NCBI RefSeq assembly: GCF_963675165.1
Contig: NC_087379.1
Location: 3,622,763 to 3,686,762 of the forward strand
Direction of reading: 5' to 3'
Source: Halichondria panicea
Taxonomy: Eukaryota; Porifera; Demospongiae; Suberitida; Halichondriidae
DNA length: 64,000 bases
The translations under genes were made by a program, and so were the position numbers. This document shows, piece by piece, positions 56,034 to 64,000 of the stretch. Every line of letters starts with the position of its first letter. Position 1 is the stretch's first letter. The notes beneath the pieces were generated by a model. It was not told where the DNA came from. It worked only from the letters and a program-made list of their open reading frames with translations, and searched no databases.

Positions 56034-56536
56034 ATGTTTTAATGCTGACGTACTAAATGACGTACTAAATGGCGACTTTGATAAAGTGCTGGCCGAAGGG
56101 AGAATTGGTATGATGGCACTCGAAATCGAATTCCTGGATAATTCTATGAAGGAAATAATGAGTGGTGGTTATTATAAGCACGAGGTTCTTAATTAGGCAC
56201 CTAACACTTTGTGAGCGAAGCAACACACTGCTCCATGCCCACTCGTTTTATTTACCAGTACAGTACGAGCATATCTAGTGATAGAACACTAGCTAAGTTG
56301 TGTTTACCCCTATGGCGCTGAAGAGTCCAGCCATCTTCTTCTTTGGAGTTTCTTCGTAGCCCCGAGACGGTAGATTTCCTGCCTAAATTTAAATTAAGTC
56401 ATTTGACTTAACAAATTCCACAGAGGCAATACTTGCATTTCATTGGGTTAAAAATCACATTACAGTCTCTAGACCTAATCCTAGCTCTACTTGATTTTGA
56501 TATTAGGCCATACCAAGTTAATGTTTAATGGTTTTA
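56034..56536. other. Noncoding stretch
   Basis: No gene is seen. The sequence carries a short duplication (GACGTACTAAAT near 56048-56070) and ends at the TA flank of the pogo-like transposon. Confidence 0.5.
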
Positions 56537-57108
56537 CTCAGGTAGAGTAATCAATCGAATATCGGGCGGCACCTATTTCCGGACACGGCCACGCCTAACT
56601 AGAGAACAGCTGTGATCATTTATTGCCAGCAGTACATAGCAGGGGCCCCTACTAACCTGGACACAAAATTTCGAGTCGTATCATTAGTCGTAGTAGAAGC
56701 AAGAGCTCTTGAAACGCAAAATACGGACATACGCATGATCATCCAATCTGTTGTATTCTCGTTTAGCCACTGCAGAGACCTCTTGTAAAGAGCAAACAGA
56801 ACGATAAGTATACCTAAAGAAAGATAGACTACTGTGCTATACAAACAGCATCTAAACAAAACTCTTGGTGCTATACAAATTACACAGTTCAAGTAATCGT
56901 TGTAGTGAAGGTTAAAGTGCGGACATCTTCTCTTCCATTGCTGCCTCCCTGATCACACTACCTCAGCAGATCGATTTCAAACACGTGGATGGATTAAAGT
57001 TAGCTGATGAACGTGTGCATGTGAAGGGCTCTGTACTGGACCTTTAGCTTGCTTTGAAATTTGTGAGTTACACTTACTTGGTTGTAATGTTTTTGTACAC
57101 AGTGTGTA
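56537..57108. repeat. Left long terminal inverted repeat of the pogo-like element
   Basis: Reverse-complement copy of 62405-62972 with its outer tip at 63502-63507. Each arm contains the same 90-codon open frame (minus at 56620-56892, plus at 62623-62895). That frame is identical because the arms are, and is not evidence of a gene. Confidence 0.92.
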
Positions 57109-57120
57109 TGATTAAACTGT

Positions 57121-57185
57121 TACATGAACCTGAGACTTTCTGAATAATAGTCAGATGCTCTTACTACTGAGCTACCAGAGCTCTT
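57121..57185 (-). pseudogene. tRNA-like (tRNA-Asn-derived) truncated sequence
   Basis: The minus strand reads TGGTAGCTCAGTAGTAAGAG (A-box, with D-arm pairing GCTC/GAGC) and then TCTGACTATTATTCAGA (anticodon stem TCTGA/TCAGA, anticodon ATT), followed by AGGTTCATG, a degraded B-box. The T-stem and acceptor stem do not form. It is a tRNA pseudogene or SINE-type head just inside the left TIR. Confidence 0.6.
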
Positions 57186-57656
57186 AGGCATTGGAACGGA
57201 GAATATAATTTCAAATTCAAGCCTAGAGCTTTGTAATAGGCCATATGTGTAGTTTAGCCTGTAAAGGGGCATGTGATTGGCATGCCAGCACACCTAAGGC
57301 CAGGCACGTGTGTAAAAGTATGCCCCTTGAATAGAAATATAGTGCTAGCTATTCTGCACATACATTTAAACGTACACAGTCTCATGCCCAGCCACTTTAC
57401 CTGTGGTAGGCTAATTGCAAGAACCTGCTGTTGTGGGTATAAGGCACAGGATACAAAGTATTCCTTTGGTTTTTAATATGCATATTTTTGTTGTTTGCAG
57501 TTGTTTGATGGCTCAGCTCAGCTTGAATGACCGTGTGTTTGTCGCACGAAGAACTTTTACTCTCTCGCCACCGCGATAGTCAACCTCTTACAAGTCATGG
57601 ACTGAAAGTACCCTCTATAAAGTATACTTAGCACATATTGAAGATGGGCTCTCAGT

Positions 57657-60600
57657 TTGGGGCGAGAAGTGGCCCACCAAAGCTCCTCACTGATGAGGAA
57701 GAGAATGAACTTGTTAGTTTTCTCTGTGGTTGGTTGTGCATCAATGGGCTATGCAAAATCCAAACAGGAAGTTTTGGCACTGGTTCGTAACATTGTTCAA
57801 ACAAAAGGACTTCGAACTGCCGTAGTCACTGATGGGTGGTGGACCTCGTTTAAGAAGAGGCATGGTGAACTAGCTGTACGTGCTGCAGAGCCATTATCAT
57901 ACTCAAGGGCTGTAGCAAGTTCTCCCCAAGTACTTTCTTGCTATTATGACTTGTTGGAGCAGACGCTGACAGAGAATGATTTACTCGATTGCCCATCCCA
58001 AATCTACAACATGGACGAAACAGGCATGCCCCTCGACCCTGCACCTCCAAAAATCATCACTGTCAGAGGTGTAAAACACCCAATAAAAATCTCAACCGGA
58101 AATAAAGCACAGCTTACATGTGTTTCAGCTGTCAGTGCAACAGGTCAAATCATTCCTCCTATGATTATATTTGACAGAATGAACATTAAAACAGCTTGGA
58201 CTTATGGAGAAGTACCAGGAACTAGGTATGGAACATCAAAAAATGGATGGATTGATAGTGTGTTGTTTGAAGACTGGTTTAAGTGCCAATTTTTGCCTAA
58301 TGCATCTCCAGTGCGTCCTGTGTTGTTAATAATGGATGGCCATTCTACCCATTACCAGCCGAGTACTGTGAGACTTGCAGCTTCGGAGCAGGTAATACTC
58401 TTCTGTCTCCCGCCGAATACAACGCATTTAACACAACCCCTTGATAAGGGCTGTTTTGGGCCACTGAAGCGTGCCTGGAGGAAGGACTGGAGGAAGGAAT
58501 GTCATAGTTATATGGCACAAAGTGGTGGAAAAATGGTGACCCGATACGAGTTTTCTCGGCTGTTCAACAAAGCATGGTTTGCATCAATGACCCCCCCAGC
58601 TAATGCCATAAGTGGATTTCGATGCACAGGCATAGTCCCTTTTAATCGAGAGGCAATTAGGCTACCTGTTGCTGATTTTAAGGATCGGGTTTCAAGCTTG
58701 GCACAGGAAACAGGCCTTAATTTCATACCACTCTACAACTGCAGTCCATCAAGATCTATACATCTAAATGATGCAAGTGTTGAAGAAACAGACTCTTCTG
58801 ATGGTGACTCCCCTGCTAAGAGTCCTGCTAAAAACAGCTGTGTTCTACGACAGACTGCTGTTACGAAATGTCTTTCTGCAGTGACGGTGCCTGAGTTGCA
58901 CACCCAACAAGCTAAGCCAGTTGGCAGTGGACGGGTGCTAACAAGTTCTGAAAATCTGAAGATTATTAACCAAAAGGAACAAATGAAGCTTGAGAAGGAA
59001 CTTAAGAAGAAACAAGCTCAGCAGAAGAGACTTCAGAAGCAAGAAGCAAAGAAACAGAAACAGAAGCAAACTCTCACACCCGCAAGGTTGCCCAAAGAAT
59101 CGACTAACTGTGAGTCAAAGTACTGTTATGTTTGGTCGTATAATTATAGCTTATAATTATTTATGCAGCTGTTCCTGAGAGTGATGTTGTCTTCACCGAC
59201 AACGAGTGGGACCGTTTTGAAACGAGGCTGCTTGAAGGCTATGATCTTGCACCAAAGGGAAGGTATAAACTATGGCTTGAAATGTATCATCCACAAGGTG
59301 GGTTTTGTGTGTTACATGTGGAACGTTACATTCGTTCTCTAGAGTGTACAGTACGTGTACACACATTTTTGTTTCATACATGTAGCTGGTGGTACCTGTA
59401 ACAAACAAACTGACGAGCGTGAGTCGGATTTAGAAGTGTCTCCTCAACCAGGTACTTACATGTACAATACACTTCATTATACACTTTACGTAATATTTGT
59501 TTCCTGCTTTTGAAGATGCTGATGATTCAGAAGGTAGAAGATCGTTCGGACCAGGTACATGTACATATTATATGTGCTGTATTGGATATTTGCGAACACA
59601 ATAATGACTGGTTTTTTTTATTACTGTAGATGATTATTGTGATCCTATTGTGGATGCCCTTTTTGATAGTTGGTGCTATTCAGGAGATGAATCTATTGGA
59701 CCAGGTAAAGAATATAATATGTACTCATGATACAGCGTGTTTGATTTTCACTCTGTAATACAGTTGTGTACCCTATAATAACATGCTGCTTTGTTCAGAT
59801 CGTGAAACAGAGTCTGTGCCTGATACTACTGGCAGTTGTCTGCCGAGAGCTGGTGAGCTACAATGTAAATGTTTGCTGTACTATAATTGTACAAAGTTAC
59901 ATAATTAATTTATACAGTATGTTTATTAGAAACTTTTTTATTTCAGGCTCACAGGAAGTTACTCCACCTGTTCCTGGGAACAGTCAAGGTATATCTCACA
60001 CATGAATATGTGAATGAGTGTGCATACATGTACCATATACAGGTACAGTTGCATACATGATAAGCCAACATGATTCACACAGATCCGTTATCAGTAAAGA
60101 GCTGTAAATATAAACTGGTAAATTATTGGGTAGTTTTTGGAAAGTTCATTTTGCGCCATTTTAGTCTCGCAGAAAGTTTCACCACCTGGTCCTGTGAACA
60201 GTACAGAGTCTGTGTCCAACAAGAAGCTTCCCCCTCTTGGGCGCCCACGGAAAACTGGTACAGTATGTTTTGTATAATTTTACTGTGAGGGGACAAACTT
60301 ATAAATTTCATTTTTGCGTAGTCTCCCAGAAGGTTACTCCACCCATTAAAATAACTGTAAATAGTCAAGGTGTTTAAAAAATACATGCAGACGTTGTGGC
60401 TTTGAAAATTAACGTCTAATTAATTTATTTACGAGCTGAGAATAGTGGGTCAAGAGTTGAGGGTATATGTACATTTGATTTGTACTTACATGTAACCATT
60501 AGGCACTAAAATTTAATGGTACATAATCGCTACATGTACTTGTATAGCATGATCACATGTACTAGCTACATGTACGTGTATATGGATCGTATAGTGTAAT

Positions 60601-62284
60601 AATAATGTTAACTATTGGATCATAATAGTAACCTTTACTGGATCATAATAATAACTATTTGCATATTAATAACTTTATTATGATACAATAGTTTATACGT
60701 TATTATTACAATCCAATGGTTGCGTTATTATTACGATCTAATGGTTGCGTTATTATTACGATCCAATAGTTAACGTTATTATTACACTGTGCGATCCAAT
60801 TAAATGCATACATGTAGGTGACCTTCATGTTTTATAATTGAGCTGCTGCGAAGAAAAATGGCAGTCTCATCAGTCAAGACAGCAAGAAACGTCCTGTTAG
60901 GTGCCCAAGGAAAACTGGTATGTTGTATAATTATGCTGTAAGCATGTGGGACAAACTTATAAACTTTCATTTTGCTTCTTTTTAGTCTCCCGGAAGGTTA
61001 CTCTACCTGTTACAGCAACTGTGAACAGTCAAGGTGTTTAAAAATACATGCAGACATTGTGGCTTTGGAAATAATTATTAAGGTGTCTCGTTTATTTATT
61101 TAGGAGCTGAGAATACTGGATCACAGGAAGTTGAAGGTATATTATACCATCATTAGGCACTAAATGGTTCATGATCGCTACTTGGTGTAGCATGATCCAA
61201 CCTACAGACATGTAGTAGTTAATTATAAATGCGTTAATTGTCACAGAGCCTGTGTCAGCTACTGCGAAGAAAAATGGCAGGCTCATCAGTCAAGGTCCAG
61301 ACAGCAAGAAAGGCCCTGTTGGCCGCCCGAAGAAAACGGGTATGTTGTATAAATATGCTGTGAGGGGACAAACTTATAACTTTTCATTTTGCTTCTCTTT
61401 AGTCTCCCGGAAGGTTACTCCACCCGTTACAGTAACCGGGAATAGTCAAGGTGTTTAAAAAATACATGCAGACATTGTGGCTTTGAAAATTAACGTCTAA
61501 TTAATAATTATTTAGGAGCTGAGAATAGTGGGTCAAGATCACAGGAAGTTGAAGGTAAACCAGTAAGTTGTATACACTGTTCCATTTTTGTCTCAATAAT
61601 GGAGGTAAATATGCACCACACTGTCTGCACCTAGCCTCACGTCATGTGCTTACTGTCTGGTTATTGTACATAATGTAAATTTATGATCTTTGCAGAGCCT
61701 GTGTCAGTTACACACTGTAGTACTGCTGGTCATGCAACGAGAACTGGTAAGCTACAGTTAATTTAGAATAGTAGTACACACTTACTTATAAGTTTTACAT
61801 GTATACACCTTTATATTTGTTTTCTTAAAATTAGTGCTGCGGAGGGTTTCTCCACTTTGTCCTATGAACACTCGAGGTATTACACACACACACACTCATG
61901 ACATTGAGCTCTACAGTTATACAAATCATTTTCTCTCAGAGTCTGTGGCTATCAACAAGCACAATGTTGGGCGTCCAAGGAAGACTAGTAAGTTGTGAGA
62001 AAGTAACGTATATATTAGAAACTTGATATTGCTCCATATTTCAGTCTCGCAGAAGGTTACTAAAACTGGTGTTGTGAGCAGTCAAGGTATTCCCTTCACA
62101 CTTGTATGCACCCATTGTCATTAAAGTTAATGTTTCTTGTGTAGGTCTGTGCATCAGCCGTAGGTGCACTAATGCTGATAGTGGTGATTGGGTGAAGTGT
62201 GACAATTGTGGGCAATGGTATCACTGTGAATGTGTGGGAATTGTTATAGAAAATGCCAAAGAAATCCGTTTTGAATGCTGTTAG
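57657..62284 (+). CDS. Pogo-like transposase with AT-hook mini-exons and PHD finger
   Basis: Exon 1 (57657-59109) encodes a DDE_1-type transposase: GWWTSFKKRH (CENP-B-like HTH), Asp in YNMDETGM, Asp in LLIMDGHSTH, and LPPNTTHLTQPLDKG with the third Asp. It ends in a Lys/Gln-rich coiled coil (about residues 435-480). About 20 small phase-1 exons follow (59169 onward). The nine I measured individually are all multiples of three, including two of exactly 93 bp (60165-60257 and 61247-61339) encoding GRPRKTG or GRPKKTG AT-hooks. The last exon (62145-62284) encodes a PHD finger (WVKCDNCGQWYHCECVG). The start is uncertain: 57639-57720 in another frame encodes RSGPPKLLTDEEENELVSFL, which should precede GCASMGYAKSK, so a one-base shift near 57724 and a nearby deletion damage the N-terminus. 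Confidence 0.8.
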
Positions 62285-62404
62285 ATCTATTTTTTTGTGA
62301 ATCATTTTGCAGTATTGTGTTATATAACTGTTCATTAGTTTTATAATTTTTCATTAGTCATGTGTTTTTCATTAGTCATGTGATGTTTGGTATGATTGGT
62401 AGAG

Positions 62405-62972
62405 TCTACACACTGTGTACAAAAACATTACAACCAAGTAAGTGTAACTCACAAATTTCAAAGCAAGCTAAAGGTCCAGTACAGAGCCCTTCACATGCAC
62501 ACGTTCATCAGCTAACTTTAATCCATCCACGTGTTTGAAATTGATCTGCTGAGGTAGTGTGATCAGGGAGGCAGCAATGAAAGAGAAGATGTCCGCACTT
62601 TAACCTTCACTACAACGATTACTTGAACTGTGTAATTTGTATAGCACCAAGAGTTTTGTTTAGATGCTGTTTGTATAGCACAGTAGTCTATCTTTCTTTA
62701 GGTATACTTATCGTTCTGTTTGCTCTTTACAAGAGGTCTCTGCAGTGGCTAAACGAGAATACAACAGATTGGATGATCATGCGTATGTCCGTATTTTGCG
62801 TTTCAAGAGCTCTTGCTTCTACTACGACTAATGATACGACTCGAAATTTTGTGTCCAGGTTAGTAGGGGCCCCTGCTATGTACTGCTGGCAATAAATGAT
62901 CACAGCTGTTCTCTAGTTAGGCGTGGCCGTGTCCGGAAATAGGTGCCGCCCGATATTCGATTGATTACTCTA
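62405..62972. repeat. Right long terminal inverted repeat of the pogo-like element
   Basis: Inverse of 56541-57108. Its outermost few bases continue at 63502-63507 after the nested palindromic MITE. Confidence 0.92.
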
Positions 62973-63499
62973 CATTAAGGACTGGGACCAGCAATTATTG
63001 CTGATTCAGCGGAAACGAAGCTCTGCCCACGATTTTTACTATCAATTGTGCAGTAAAAATGGAGTTTTGCTGCTCTAATCTTTAGCTCAAATTCCGGAGC
63101 GTAAAACCTTAGTTAAAGTGTTTACTTTTTAGTGCAGTAGTTAGTTCAAAGTTATATACAGGCACTACCGTTAGCGCTTAACAGTGGGATCAGCTAAAGG
63201 TGAGATTTTCTAAATAAAGTACTTTTTCAGCTTAATATTTTGCATGTAAAGGCTAATAACTTACTTTTCATTGATCCCATGATCCCACTGTTAGGCGCTA
63301 ACGGTAGTGCCTGCATATAGCTTTGAACTAACTACTGCACTAAAAAGTAAACACTTTAACTAAGGTTTTACGCTCCGGAATTTGAGCTAAAGATTAGAGC
63401 AGCAAAACTCCATTTTTACTGCACAATTGATAGTAAAAATCGTGGGCGGAGCTTCGTTTCCGCTGAATCAGCAATAATTGCTGGTCCCAGTCCTTAATG
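62973..63499. mobile_element. 527-bp palindromic MITE nested in the right TIR
   Basis: Arms of about 235 bp: CATTAAGGACTGGGACCAGC at the left and GCTGGTCCCAGTCCTTAATG at the right, matching far inward (ACGGTAGTGCCTG.ATATA). TA duplicated at 62971-62972 and 63500-63501. Removing the insert and one TA restores exact complementarity to the left TIR, proving both the insertion and its target size. Confidence 0.93.
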
Positions 63500-63507
63500 T
63501 ACCTGAG

Positions 63508-64000
63508 TAGGGCCGGAAACTATATGCGGGCTAAAACACAAAAGGTTCGCTTTGTATTTGTAAACTGCAAATGGCCAGCAACGTGACGCATTTGGAGGTT
63601 GTGAAATAAACGTGGCACGTGGGCCCCACTAATTTGCCTCATGTAACAGTTTCTATTCTATTCAATGAAGTTTCTCCAGAAAAGTATACTACTTCAATAC
63701 GTGTTAGGATCAAGTTTATTTTATGTTCGAACCTTCTGAAGCATGCTGGAAAGACTAATAGCCGAAAATTCTCTCACAGCCAACCAGCTTGCTCTACATG
63801 GGAGTCAAAGGACACTGTCACTGCTCAACTTGGCTTTGCAATGCTGTCAACTTAATGGAAGATTTGTTCAGTATGTGTTCCATCCTAACAAGCAAGCAGT
63901 ATCTATGGACTTTCTGTTGTAAGAGAGCAAAGACTACAAAGACTACTGCAGTGACAAATCAGAAAGGCCAGAATATCAACATAGAGCTACGATGGAATAT
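63508..64000 (+). other. Flank with an unassigned open frame
   Basis: An open frame of 78 codons (63619-63855) has no recognisable motif, and another frame around 63700-63920 is open in part. The window ends here, so a truncated gene cannot be excluded. Confidence 0.25.

Larger units (their letters stand above)
56537..63507 (+). mobile_element. Pogo-like (Tc1/mariner superfamily) transposon with long TIRs
   Basis: The element is bounded by TA (56535-56536 and 63508-63509) and inverted ends CTCAGGTAGAGTAATCAATC and its complement. The terminal repeats are about 570 bp: 56537-57108 at the left and 62405-62972 plus CCTGAG (63502-63507) at the right, the latter split by a nested MITE. Arms are almost identical; I saw one mismatch. 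The interior carries a tRNA-like segment, a transposase gene with many small exons and a PHD finger. Without the nested insert and its duplicated TA the element is about 6.44 kb. High TIR identity implies recent activity, although the transposase N-terminus is damaged. Confidence 0.9.

Noticed and set aside
56620-56892. Identical 90-codon frames at 56620-56892 (-) and 62623-62895 (+) as a conserved small gene
   Set aside because: Identity is due to the inverted TIR arms. There is no independent evidence of coding, and the frame has no recognisable domain.

Overview
The window looks like eukaryotic, probably invertebrate and most plausibly demosponge, nuclear DNA. It is A+T-rich and has GT-AG introns of roughly 50-300 bp. 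A few sequences look like host genes, set in a dense layer of decayed and nested DNA transposons. The taxon is an inference from overall texture (short introns, a kinase and an Ig-like receptor type that recall sponge multigene families, very frequent ACATGT words) and was not checked by any search. No bacterial genes, operons or CRISPR arrays are visible.

Layout. 1-3.2 kb: noncoding DNA crowded with two-copy tandem duplications of 12-22 bp. 3.2-11.2 kb: a RecQ-like helicase pseudogene on +, whose first intron holds a 1613-codon minus-strand ORF of transposon type plus a separate CXC-domain ORF. 11.2-14 kb: a DUF6589-like gene on -, convergent with RecQ and only about 60 bp from it. 14-18.7 kb: repeats, a possible piggyBac relic and a gag fragment. 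18.8-21.8 kb: a 1.7-kb GT-rich satellite and a hairpin-forming minisatellite. 22.4-23.6 kb: a broken protein kinase gene. 23.8-27.3 kb: a broken EnSpm/CACTA-type transposase, with a foldback MITE in its intron. 27.5-30 kb: an unknown multi-exon gene and a second GT block. 30.7-36.7 kb: several small or decayed DNA transposons. 37.3-40.4 kb: a degenerate gene resembling RAG1 from its N-terminal zinc motifs through RING to the catalytic core. 43.7-51.3 kb: direct repeats, at least six inverted-repeat elements and a possible HECT-like fragment. 51.4-54.2 kb: a type I membrane protein gene. 54.9-56.0 kb: a broken nuclease-kinase (Crinkler-like) gene. 56.5-63.5 kb: a pogo-like transposon with about 570-bp terminal inverted repeats, a transposase with many phase-1 mini-exons encoding AT-hooks, and a terminal PHD finger. 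A 527-bp palindromic MITE is nested in its right repeat.

Most apparent genes here act in DNA mobility: nucleases, transposases and a helicase. The most unusual candidates are the RAG1-like locus, the AT-hook/PHD exon array, the RecQ and DUF6589 pair with the giant CXC ORF, and a mutational signature. That signature is a flood of two-copy tandem duplications of about 10-22 bp, which repeatedly accounts for broken reading frames. All family assignments are from reading motifs by eye.
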